Part shown: positions 1 through 8,163 of the stretch, one piece after another
How positions within the stretch are numbered: position 1 is the first letter of the stretch
Layout: every line of letters begins with the position of its first letter
NCBI RefSeq assembly: GCF_015244565.1
Contig: NZ_JABCQG010000006.1
Coordinates: 90,304-154,303, forward strand
Origin: Gluconobacter vitians
GTDB lineage: Bacteria > Pseudomonadota > Alphaproteobacteria > Acetobacterales > Acetobacteraceae
Reading direction: 5' to 3'
DNA length: 64,000 nt
The notes under the pieces: model-generated
The model's input: the letters and a program-made list of their open reading frames with translations, nothing else
What the model was told of the DNA's origin: nothing
Database searches by the model: none
Translations under genes and position numbers: made by a program

Positions 1-1
1 C

Positions 2-1042
2 GAGGAAAATGACGTAGAGGATAATCTTATCGTATGTTACGACCAACATAGCGAACTCGACAGAAGTAATATTGAAAAGTTAAGGACCGTAATTAATTTT
101 GAAGAAGTTCTGTTTCCTTATTGCGGGCACGAAATTATTCAGCAGTTAAAGGGATCTGAAAATATCAAAAATATAGTCCATTCAATGGTTTGCGATGACA
201 TAAAGACAACCTGCAGGCTCTTGTCAAAAATAAGACGATCTCACAAAACCAAAATCAGCCGGTATTATGATGTCGCTCAGGAAAGACACCCCGTTTACTG
301 CTTCCTGATGTTAAAAAAATTTATTGATGGCAAGCTTCCCGGATACAAGGACTTTTTGTTCAGGCAACATTTCTTTTCCGGCTTGATGGACAAATCAATA
401 AGAAAAAAAATGCCTTGGGCTGCTAAGGATGTGGAGTTCTATTTCAGAAATAAATTAATCTCCAAGGCATCTGAAAACAGACATTTATCTACCGAGCCAA
501 GCTACAGAAGCGATGTTTTCAACATCACGGATTATCATGGGGGCCGGCTGGAGTACTCTTTACGAGACGAAACCCTGTTTGCCTCTAATTATTTTTTTGG
601 ATCCAGAGACTTTGCCATAAACGTCTTTGCAAAAAAAATCCGCTCCGAAATATTCCTGGTCACAATATTTGATGGGCAGACTTTCTATCTGCATTTCAAG
701 GATGGAAAAATCCTTCTCAGCAATTTTGCTGAGAATGTATCCCTATTGAAATTGAGTCCCACGTCCCCGCCCCAGCAGAATGATTTTTTCTACGACAACA
801 ATTTCATGAAGGATATATTCCGGGTCGTAACGCCTCAGGGTTATATGATGTCCATGCCGAATGGACATATTGTCTTCAATTCATCCAATACCCTGGCCTG
901 GGAAAGCTTTACCCTGCATGCGCCTCTCGATGAGAGAGCACCCGTTCAAACCCGGAATATCCAGAAAGATGTCAAGCTTGCCATCAGTGAGAAGCCAAAA
1001 AAGAAAGCCGGGCTTTTTTCGCGTCTCATCAGTTCAAAATAG
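2..1042 (+). CDS. Unrecognised protein, 5' end outside window
   Basis: The frame is open from base 2 with no stop, so the ATG at 185 is internal and the gene begins before the window. 346 residues are visible, ending at TAG. I do not recognise the family. The product is hydrophilic and rich in Tyr, Phe and Lys, with no membrane segment or signal in the visible part, and ends in a basic tail (KPKKKAGLFSRL). The C-terminal third (VVTPQGYMMSMPNGHIVFNS) reads like beta strands. Codon use is far more A/T-rich (AAA, ATT, TTT) than every gene to its right except the start of the glycosyltransferase at 25.7 kb. That suggests horizontal acquisition, as is common for surface-polysaccharide genes, but this is inference. 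Confidence 0.6.
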   Translation, partial: EENDVEDNLIVCYDQHSELDRSNIEKLRTVINFEEVLFPYCGHEIIQQLKGSENIKNIVHSMVCDDIKTTCRLLSKIRRSHKTKISRYYDVAQERHPVYCFLMLKKFIDGKLPGYKDFLFRQHFFSGLMDKSIRKKMPWAAKDVEFYFRNKLISKASENRHLSTEPSYRSDVFNITDYHGGRLEYSLRDETLFASNYFFGSRDFAINVFAKKIRSEIFLVTIFDGQTFYLHFKDGKILLSNFAENVSLLKLSPTSPPQQNDFFYDNNFMKDIFRVVTPQGYMMSMPNGHIVFNSSNTLAWESFTLHAPLDERAPVQTRNIQKDVKLAISEKPKKKAGLFSRLISSK

Positions 1043-1083
1043 AGCAGATTCCGATACAGATTTTTTCCAATATCGATTTTGTA

Positions 1084-1139
1084 GCTTCACCTTGTGAAGC
1101 ATTAAAAAAACTGCCCTGACGCTTCAGGGCAGTTTTTTA
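1084..1139. terminator. Two-hairpin, probably bidirectional terminator
   Basis: A 13-bp perfect stem (1107-1119 with 1124-1136), GC-rich in its centre and flanked by A-run and T-run, is a classic intrinsic terminator readable on both strands. A smaller 7-bp hairpin (1084-1090 with 1094-1100) lies just before it. It separates the left-edge gene from the convergent efflux operon. Confidence 0.85.
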
Positions 1140-1152
1140 TCAGACCAGAAAA

Positions 1153-1500
1153 TCAGTCAATATTCGCATCTTCCGGCAGGGGCTGGATCTGACGCAGCTT
1201 GCCGTAGCGATCGTAATAAAACACCGATGTTCCGCGCCGTTCGGCATAGCCGTCGGGCTGGCCATCCTTCGTCTGGAACAGGAGCCGGAACGCATCCGGC
1301 TGTTCAATCACCTTGTCCCCTGGCGGACGATACCGATAGCGGCTGAAATCGGCATGGCTCTTGGGCAGCGACGAGTTATGATACAGGTCGTGCATGCTCG
1401 GCTTCTTGGGCCCGTCATCCGCATCCTGCGCCACAGCCGTGCCAAGGGCCGCGCCTGAAACAGCGAGGGCGGCCAGTACTGGGACAATCAACCTGCGCAT
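1153..1500 (-). CDS. Small exported protein of unknown function
   Basis: 115 residues. The first 24 form a Sec signal peptide (basic MRR, hydrophobic core, cleavage near AVAQD). The mature part is charged and Tyr/Arg-rich and resembles no family I can name. The start is supported by GGAGAG just upstream. It lies 12 bases downstream of the efflux outer-membrane gene on the same strand, so it probably shares that transcript. A role in the pump is not shown. Confidence 0.75.
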   Translation of the reverse strand: MRRLIVPVLAALAVSGAALGTAVAQDADDGPKKPSMHDLYHNSSLPKSHADFSRYRYRPPGDKVIEQPDAFRLLFQTKDGQPDGYAERRGTSVFYYDRYGKLRQIQPLPEDANID

Positions 1501-1512
1501 GAAGCTCTCCGG

Positions 1513-2979
1513 TCAGTGCGTTTGTGAGGGCACCTTAGGCGAAACCGTCTTCTGGCTCCACCCACCTCCGAGCGCGCGATACAATGTCACAATATTCTGG
1601 AACCGCGCGGCCTTCACCGTGATGGCATTCTGCTGCGCCTGAAAAAGCGTGCGCTGCTGCGTCAGGGTCGTCAGATAACTATCGATTCCGGCCCGATACC
1701 GCATCATGGCGAGATCAAACGCCTTCTGGGATTGCCCGACCAGTTCCGCCATGTGACGGTCCTGCGCCGTATAGGTCTCCCGCGCTGTCAGAGCATCGGA
1801 GACTTCACGGAACGCGGTCTGCACGGTTTTTTCGTACTGCGCGGCATATTGCAGCTTCTGCCCTTTCGCCATCCTGAGGTTTCCTTCGCTCTGACCCCAG
1901 GTGAAGATCGGCACACTGATCGACGGCGAGACGGTCCAGGTTTCCGCGCCCGGCGTGAAGAGCTTGCGGAACTGCAGCGAACTCGTGCCTTCAGACGCCG
2001 TCAGCGTCACGCGCGGGAAGAACGCCGCACGGGCCGCCCCCACATTGGCGTTCGCGCCGATCAGCGTATGTTCGGCCGCGCGAATATCCGGACGCTGCGC
2101 CAGCAGATCCGAGGGCAGACCTTCCGGCAGATCGCCGATCATGGTCTGCGCCCCGAATGGTGCTGGCTCAGGCAGGTCGGCTGGCAGAGGCGTCCCTACC
2201 AGAAGCTGAAGCGCGTGCTCGTCGTCCGCCACGGCGCGTAGATACTGCGCCTCGTAAGCCGACGCCTGCTCCACCTGTGTCTTGACCTGCGCCAGCGTCA
2301 GCGCATCCGCTTCCCCGTTGTCATAGGCAAGCTGCGTCAGACGCAGCGTGTCGTTTTCGGATTTCAGGGTATCGCGCGTCACCCGAAGCTCTTCACGATC
2401 CGCGAGCCACTGGATGTAGGTCGTGCCGATCTGCGAGACGGTCGTGAGCAGCACATTGCGGGTATTTTCCACACTGTTCAGCACGGCTTCCATCTGCTGG
2501 CGCGTCAGGTTCCGGATACGTCCCCACAGATCGACCTCATAGGACGAAAATCCGATGGATGTCTGATACAGGCGCAGCGTGGAGATGTTGGTGCCCAGAC
2601 CCGGCGCGAAGGAGAAACCTGCCGTGTCGGACGGGCCAAGGAACAGTCCCTGCCCCCCCGTTGAAATGATCGGGAAAAGGGATGCGTTCTGGATCTCGTA
2701 CTGACCGCGTGACACCGTCACCGCCGCAGCCTGAGCCGCGATATCGCGGTTGTTATGCAGCGCAAGTTCCACGAGCGCCTTCAGACGCGGATCGGTATAG
2801 AAATCCTGCCACCCCAGATTGGCAACCTTGGCAGCCGCCGTAACATTCTTCGAGCCCGTATCGGCCGGATAGCTGTTCTGTATGGCCTGCGTCGGCTGAT
2901 GATAGGTCGGGGCCAGATTGCACCCCGACACCAGCAGCAGACCGGGAAAGCCGAGAGTAAGTCCGAGACGGGCCTTCAT
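1513..2979 (-). CDS. RND efflux outer-membrane lipoprotein (NodT/OprM family)
   Basis: 488 residues, the usual size for an OprM-like channel. A lipoprotein signal is visible, with lipobox LVSGC at Cys20, so the protein should be acylated and sit in the outer membrane as the TolC-like exit duct. Two OEP repeats follow. One has the typical AQRPDIRAAEHTL motif in the middle, and the other contains the conserved VGAARAAFFPRVTLTAS stretch. It is the last gene of the pump operon. Its ATG overlaps the pump stop codon by 4 bases (ATGA), which implies translational coupling. Substrates cannot be read from the sequence. Confidence 0.95.
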   Translation of the reverse strand: MKARLGLTLGFPGLLLVSGCNLAPTYHQPTQAIQNSYPADTGSKNVTAAAKVANLGWQDFYTDPRLKALVELALHNNRDIAAQAAAVTVSRGQYEIQNASLFPIISTGGQGLFLGPSDTAGFSFAPGLGTNISTLRLYQTSIGFSSYEVDLWGRIRNLTRQQMEAVLNSVENTRNVLLTTVSQIGTTYIQWLADREELRVTRDTLKSENDTLRLTQLAYDNGEADALTLAQVKTQVEQASAYEAQYLRAVADDEHALQLLVGTPLPADLPEPAPFGAQTMIGDLPEGLPSDLLAQRPDIRAAEHTLIGANANVGAARAAFFPRVTLTASEGTSSLQFRKLFTPGAETWTVSPSISVPIFTWGQSEGNLRMAKGQKLQYAAQYEKTVQTAFREVSDALTARETYTAQDRHMAELVGQSQKAFDLAMMRYRAGIDSYLTTLTQQRTLFQAQQNAITVKAARFQNIVTLYRALGGGWSQKTVSPKVPSQTH

Positions 2980-5900
2980 GCGCCGTGCTCCCCTTCGGCG
3001 ACAGGTGCCGCCTTGTTGTCCAGATGGGCATACGGATCCTTGCGGTCACGCACCCGCGTGACCCGAAACAGACGCAGCACCACCACAAAGAAGACCGGTA
3101 CGAAGTAGATCGCCAGCAGTGTCGCGGACACCATGCCGCCCACGACGCAGGTGCCGATCGCCACGCGCGCCGCCGATCCCGCACCTGTCGCAATCGCCAG
3201 CGGAAACACACCGCAGACGAAGGCGATCGAGGTCATGAGGATCGGACGCAGACGCTCGCGCCCGGCCTCCAGAACCGAGTCTTCCAGACTTTCTCCACTT
3301 TCGAAGAAGGCCTTGGCGAATTCCACGATCAGGATCGCGTTCTTCACCGACAGACCAACCGTCGTCAGCAGACCCACCTGGAAATAGACATCGTTGGAAA
3401 GTCCACGGCCCAGCGTCGCCACGATGGCACCAAGCACACCCAGTGGCAGCACCAGCAGCACCGCAAACGGAATGGCCCAGCTTTCATACAGCGCCGCCAG
3501 ACAGAACATGATGATGATCACGGCCAGCCCATAAAGCGGCGCTGTCGATCCACCCGAAGCAAGCTGCTCAAACGACAGACCTGTCCACTCATAGCCGATA
3601 CCACGCGGCAGCTTGGCCAGAAGCTTTTCCATCTCCGCCATGGCCTGTCCGGAGCTTGCACCCACGGCAGGCTGCCCCTGGATTTCGTAGGAGTTCAGAC
3701 CGTTATAGTCCTCGACCTTCTGTGGACCATTAATCCAATGCCCCGAGGCAAAGGCGTTGAACGGCACCATCGTCCCGATCGCATTGCGGACATACCAGCG
3801 GTTCAGGTCCTCCGGCGTCATGCGCGCCCAAGGCTCACCCTGGATATAGACCTGCTTGACGCGGTCATTGCGCATGAACTGGTTGACGTAGATCGAGCCC
3901 AAGGCTCCTTCGAGCGTCGTGTTGATATCCGCATTGGTCAGGCCAAGTGCATTGGCGCGCTCACGGTTGATATCCAGACTGAATTGCGGCGCATCTTCCA
4001 TACCCAGCGGGCGCACCGCCTGAAGCAACGGATTCTGTGCCGCTTCACTCAGGATCTGGTTTCGCGCTGCCAGCAGGGCGTCATGACCCAGATGCCCAGT
4101 ATCCTCCAGTTCAAGGTCGAAACCGGTTGCATTGCCCAGTTCCATCACGGCCGGCGGATTGACGGCGAAAATCTGCGCCTCCGGATCCATCCAGAAATGC
4201 ATCATGATTTCGCGCGACACCGTCATGGTCGTATGCGCGGAGCCCGGCCGCTGATCCCAGGGCTTCATCCGGATGAAGAATGCACCCGCACTCTGCCCCT
4301 GACCCGCGAAGCTGAAGCCCGTCATGGTGAAGACGGATTCAACATACTGGCCATAGGTCTTGAGAACGTAATCGGTGATCTTGCGGTTGACGGCGGCCGT
4401 CTGCTCCTGGGTCGCCCCGTTGCGCATCGTGACCTGGCCGAAGATGATCCCCTGATCCTCATCTGGCAGGAAGCCGCCCGGCACCCGCATGAACAGGAAC
4501 CCGACCAGCCCCGCCAGCAGCGCAAACGCGATCATGCTGACGACCGGAACACGAATCATCCATTTCACACCGCCGATATACCCGTTCGTCAGACGATCGA
4601 ACGTCCGGTTGAACCAGGCCGCAGGACCACGCTCATGGCCTTTATGCGTCGGCTTGAGCATGGAGGCACACAGCGCCGGTGTCATGACCATCGCCACCAG
4701 AACCGACAACCACATGGCCGCGACGATGGTGATGGAGAACTGGCGATAGATCACACCCGTCGAACCGCCAAAGGCCGCCATCGGCAGGAACACCGCCGTC
4801 AGCACCAGCACGATACCCACAAGCGCGCCCGAGATCTCGTCCATGGAGACGCGGGCCGCTTCCTTGGGAGACAGTCCCTTGTCGGTCATGACACGCTCGA
4901 CGTTTTCGACCACCACGATCGCGTCATCGACCAGCAGGCCAACCGCCAGCACCATGGCCAGCATGGTCAGGGTGTTAATGCTGTAGCCCAGAATGGACAT
5001 CAGCCCGAATGTTCCCAGCAATACGACCGGCACCGCGATCGTCGGGATCAGCGTCGCACGGAAGTTCTGCAGGAAGATCAGCATCACGATGAACACGAGG
5101 ACAATCGCCTCGATCAGCGTCTCAACCACTTCATGAATGGAGAGCGTGATGAACGGCTCGGTATCCAGCGGATAGACGAGCTTCAGACCCTGCGGGAAAT
5201 AACGGCTCAGCTCGTTCAGACGCGCGCGGACAGCCGCTTCGGTCTTGAGCTGGTTCGCACCCGGCGCCAGCTTGAGCGCCATCGCGGATGCGGGATGGTT
5301 GTTATAGACAGACCCGAGTGCGTAGCTCTGTGCTCCAAGCTCGACGCGTGCCACATCCTTCAGGCGTACCTGACTACCATCCTGCTGCACTTTCAGCAGG
5401 ATTTCCTTGAACTGGTCCGGTGTGCTCAGACGTGTCGGACCAATGATCGTGGCATCAAAACCAATACCTTTCTTGGCCGGCAGACCACCAAGTTCACCAG
5501 ACGAGACCTGAATGTTCTGTGCCGAAATCGCCGCCTGCACATCCCCGACCGTCAGGCCGAAATTGTACAGCTTGGACGGATCAAGCCAGACGCGCATCGC
5601 GTATTCCGAGCCGAACAGCGTGTGATCGCCTACACCCGACACACGCGACAGCGGATCGGAAATGTTGGACGCCACATAATCCGCAATGTCCTGGCCGGAC
5701 ATGCTGCCATCTTCGGAAATGAAGGCCAGAACCATCATGAAGTTCTTGGTGGCCTTCGTGATGCTCAGGCCCTGAGCCGTCACTTCCGTCGGCAGACGCG
5801 GCTGGGCAAGCTGCAGCTTGTTCTGGACCTGAACCTGCGCAATGTCAGGGTTCGTGCCCTGCTCGAACGTCAGGTCGATCTCCATCTGGCCGCTCGCATA

Positions 5901-6152
5901 AGACGAAGCGGACAGGTATTCGAGATGATCCAGACCATACATCTGCTGCAGGATCGGGCGCACAACCGTGTTGTTCACCGTCTCGGCAGAAGCCCCCGGA
6001 TACATGACCGAAATAGCAATCTGCGGTGGCGCGATGCTCGGATACTGCGCGATCGGCATACGCGTGATCGCAACAGCACCGACGAGCATGATGATCAGAC
6101 CGATGACCCACGCAAAGATGGGCCGGTCAATGAAGAAGCGGGACAATGACAT
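2976..6152 (-). CDS. RND multidrug efflux pump, HAE1 family (AcrB/MexB-like)
   Basis: 1058 residues, close to AcrB and MexB. It starts with the family signature SRFFIDRPIFAWVIGLIIM and carries the TM4 proton-relay pair in GLLVDDAIVVVENVER (Asp-Asp). Twelve membrane segments and two large periplasmic loops are expected in the usual order. This is the inner-membrane proton-driven engine of the tripartite system; drugs or other amphiphiles are the family's known substrates. It starts 6 bases after the adaptor gene and overlaps the outer-membrane gene by 4 bases, so the three are one transcript. Confidence 0.97.
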   Translation of the reverse strand: MSLSRFFIDRPIFAWVIGLIIMLVGAVAITRMPIAQYPSIAPPQIAISVMYPGASAETVNNTVVRPILQQMYGLDHLEYLSASSYASGQMEIDLTFEQGTNPDIAQVQVQNKLQLAQPRLPTEVTAQGLSITKATKNFMMVLAFISEDGSMSGQDIADYVASNISDPLSRVSGVGDHTLFGSEYAMRVWLDPSKLYNFGLTVGDVQAAISAQNIQVSSGELGGLPAKKGIGFDATIIGPTRLSTPDQFKEILLKVQQDGSQVRLKDVARVELGAQSYALGSVYNNHPASAMALKLAPGANQLKTEAAVRARLNELSRYFPQGLKLVYPLDTEPFITLSIHEVVETLIEAIVLVFIVMLIFLQNFRATLIPTIAVPVVLLGTFGLMSILGYSINTLTMLAMVLAVGLLVDDAIVVVENVERVMTDKGLSPKEAARVSMDEISGALVGIVLVLTAVFLPMAAFGGSTGVIYRQFSITIVAAMWLSVLVAMVMTPALCASMLKPTHKGHERGPAAWFNRTFDRLTNGYIGGVKWMIRVPVVSMIAFALLAGLVGFLFMRVPGGFLPDEDQGIIFGQVTMRNGATQEQTAAVNRKITDYVLKTYGQYVESVFTMTGFSFAGQGQSAGAFFIRMKPWDQRPGSAHTTMTVSREIMMHFWMDPEAQIFAVNPPAVMELGNATGFDLELEDTGHLGHDALLAARNQILSEAAQNPLLQAVRPLGMEDAPQFSLDINRERANALGLTNADINTTLEGALGSIYVNQFMRNDRVKQVYIQGEPWARMTPEDLNRWYVRNAIGTMVPFNAFASGHWINGPQKVEDYNGLNSYEIQGQPAVGASSGQAMAEMEKLLAKLPRGIGYEWTGLSFEQLASGGSTAPLYGLAVIIIMFCLAALYESWAIPFAVLLVLPLGVLGAIVATLGRGLSNDVYFQVGLLTTVGLSVKNAILIVEFAKAFFESGESLEDSVLEAGRERLRPILMTSIAFVCGVFPLAIATGAGSAARVAIGTCVVGGMVSATLLAIYFVPVFFVVVLRLFRVTRVRDRKDPYAHLDNKAAPVAEGEHGA

Positions 6153-6158
6153 GCGGGG

Positions 6159-7373
6159 TTACTCCGCCTTTCCCGCAGGGGCGTCAGCCGGGACATCATG
6201 CGGCGTCACCTTCGCGCCGGGCTGCACCTTCTGCAGACCGTTCACGATCACCTTCTCTCCGGCTTTCAGCCCATCCGAGACCAGCCAGGATTCCCCAACC
6301 GTCCGCGAGACCTGAATGGAACGCTGGACAACCTTGTTCTCGCTATCCACGATCATGACGTAAGGATTGCCCTTGGCGTCACGCGCCACGGCAACCTGAG
6401 GCACCAGCAGACCGTTCGGATCAATGCCTTCCTGGATATGCGCATGCACGAACATGCCCGGCAGCAGCAGATGATCGGGGTTCGGGAAAACCGCCCGCAT
6501 GACGAGCGTTCCGGTTGACGGATCCACCGTGACTTCGGAAAGCTGAAGCTTGCCGCGTGCCGGATAATCGGAACTGTCTTCCAGCTTCAGGCTGACGGCC
6601 GCCGCATCCGTCCCGCTGCGCTCGACCTGACCGTTCGCCAGTTCGCGCTTAAGGCGCAGCATGTCGGCCGCCGCAAGATTGACGTCCACATAGATCGGAT
6701 CAAGCCGCGTCACGACTGCGATCGGCTGGGTCTGCCCCGCTGTGAGCAACGCACCCGGCGTATAAAGCGTACGGCCGATCCGGCCGCTGATGGGCGCCCG
6801 GACATGCGTATAATTCAGATTGACGGCAGCCGCTTCCACCGCTGCCTTCGCCTGCGCCACCTGAGCCTCGGCCTCACGCGCCGTCGCAAGTGTGTTATCG
6901 AAATCCTGCGAACTCACGGCATGCGCCGCCACCAGCGGACGATACCGCTTCAGCTGACCACTCGCCCGCGCAGCCGCAGCCTGTGCATTCAGAAGCTGCG
7001 CCTTTGCTTGGTCATAGGCCGCCTGATAGGGCGCGATATAGATCTGGAAAAGCTGCTGCCCGACCTTGACGTCCGCACCCTGCTCGAAATCACGCGAGAC
7101 AATGACACCATTCACCTGCGGACGGATCTGTGCCTGCTCATAGGCATCCGTCCGACCCGGCAGAGACGTCTCAAGCGTGACGGGCTGCGTCTTCAGCGTC
7201 ACCACATCGACAGGCTGCGGCGGCATTTGCGGAGGCGGCGTTTTTTTCTGACACCCGCCGACCAGCAGCGGAAGTGCCAGAAATGGCACCAGAAAGGTTC
7301 CCTTCCCAGCCCACGGACCGACCGGAAACAGGGCCGCAGAAGAATTCAAAGACGTTTTCTGAAAAGAAGGCAT
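6159..7373 (-). CDS. RND periplasmic adaptor lipoprotein (AcrA/MexA-like)
   Basis: 404 residues. After an unusually long N-terminal region comes a lipobox LVGGC (Cys41), so a shorter start is possible, although no later ATG precedes the lipobox. The biotinyl-lipoyl half motifs are visible (QIRPQVNGVIVSRDFEQGA early, and VRAPISGRIGRTLYTPGALL after the alpha-hairpin). The C-terminal beta-barrel region includes LPGMFVHAHIQEG. It bridges pump and outer-membrane channel. It is the first gene of the operon, facing the TetR gene across a 114-base region containing the double palindrome. Confidence 0.95.
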   Translation of the reverse strand: MPSFQKTSLNSSAALFPVGPWAGKGTFLVPFLALPLLVGGCQKKTPPPQMPPQPVDVVTLKTQPVTLETSLPGRTDAYEQAQIRPQVNGVIVSRDFEQGADVKVGQQLFQIYIAPYQAAYDQAKAQLLNAQAAAARASGQLKRYRPLVAAHAVSSQDFDNTLATAREAEAQVAQAKAAVEAAAVNLNYTHVRAPISGRIGRTLYTPGALLTAGQTQPIAVVTRLDPIYVDVNLAAADMLRLKRELANGQVERSGTDAAAVSLKLEDSSDYPARGKLQLSEVTVDPSTGTLVMRAVFPNPDHLLLPGMFVHAHIQEGIDPNGLLVPQVAVARDAKGNPYVMIVDSENKVVQRSIQVSRTVGESWLVSDGLKAGEKVIVNGLQKVQPGAKVTPHDVPADAPAGKAE

Positions 7374-7397
7374 GATACGGCCGCTATCCTGTGATAC

Positions 7398-7442
7398 AGA
7401 AACCCGCTAGTTTCCTGCGAGGACGGAAACTAGCGGGTTTCT
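7398..7442. promoter_or_regulatory. Two mirrored 16-bp palindromes, likely TetR operators
   Basis: 18-bp perfect inverted arms (7398-7415 and 7425-7442) are separated by 9 bases. Each arm is itself a dyad: gaaac-N6-gtttc at 7399-7414 and again at 7426-7441, centre to centre 27 bp. That is the layout expected for two repressor dimers. It sits between the adaptor start (7373) and the TetR promoter, so binding would block both directions. A plain terminator is less likely, because no transcript ends here. Confidence 0.75.
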
Positions 7443-7471
7443 TTGACAGACGTCAATTCAGTCTGTGAAAT
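7443..7471 (+). promoter_or_regulatory. Candidate sigma70 promoter of the tetR gene
   Basis: TTGACA at 7443-7448, a 17-base spacer and TGAAAT at 7466-7471. The same block read on the minus strand offers TTGACG (7451-7456) for the efflux operon, so the two -35 elements interlock within 14 bases next to the operators. Confidence 0.5.
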
Positions 7472-7487
7472 AATATCGGAGTTGATC

Positions 7488-8150
7488 TTGAGCAGTCAGT
7501 CGAGCAGCCAGTCCGAAGACCGGAAACAGCCCTGCTGTGGCCGTCCTGCACAGCTCGACGAAGCCGAAAGACGCACCCGGATCCTGGATGCAGCCAGCGC
7601 GGTTCTGACCACGCACGGCTATCATGCCGCGTCAATGGACAGCATCGCTGCCTGCTCGGGCATGTCCAAGAAAACCCTTTACCAGTTCTTCGACTCCAAA
7701 CATGCCCTTTTCGAGACCCTGATCCTCGAAAGGCTTTTCGCCCCGATCAACTACACCCCCCTGCCTTCAGATCCCATGGAAAAGCAGCTTCTGGGACTGA
7801 TGACCCGTATCGCGGCCTGCATGTTCTGTGATGAACGCCTGAGCCTGCTGCGCTCCGTCATTACGGAAACCAGCCGCAACCCTGCAGTTCGTCAGCTGGT
7901 GGCAGATCTCTTTCAGCTTTCAGGCCGCGTTTTGCCCATCCAGAACTGGCTGACCACCCAGTCCGAAGCCGGCAGACTGGATATTCCGGACATCTCCGAG
8001 GCGTCGGACCTACTGTTCGGTATGACCCTGGGTGGTCCCATGCTCGGTCAGCTCACACATTGCAAACCCAATCGTTCACAAGAGCAGCTCGAGGCATTCA
8101 TGGCATATGGCATCCGGGTTTTCTTGGAAGGACACCGTCCGACCGCTTAA
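7488..8150 (+). CDS. TetR/AcrR-family repressor of the efflux operon
   Basis: 220 residues from TTG at 7488, chosen because GGAG lies 6 bases upstream. The frame can be extended to TTG 7443, but that codon is part of the likely -35 box. The N-terminal helix-turn-helix is clear (RILDAASAVLTTHGYHAASM, then DSIAACSGMSKKTLYQFF, about residues 31-68). The C-terminal ligand domain (MTRIAACMFCDERLSLLRSV) is like those of AcrR-type drug-responsive repressors. Divergent placement from an RND operon and adjacent palindromes make local autoregulation and repression of the pump the natural reading; the inducer is unknown. Confidence 0.9.
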   Translation: MSSQSSSQSEDRKQPCCGRPAQLDEAERRTRILDAASAVLTTHGYHAASMDSIAACSGMSKKTLYQFFDSKHALFETLILERLFAPINYTPLPSDPMEKQLLGLMTRIAACMFCDERLSLLRSVITETSRNPAVRQLVADLFQLSGRVLPIQNWLTTQSEAGRLDIPDISEASDLLFGMTLGGPMLGQLTHCKPNRSQEQLEAFMAYGIRVFLEGHRPTA

Positions 8151-8163
8151 CCCTGAGCACGGC

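Noticed and set aside
2985..6149. Long plus-strand open frame opposite the RND pump gene
   Set aside because: It mirrors the pump gene frame for frame and its protein is rich in His, Arg and Gln without a domain; it is a shadow of GC-rich codons.
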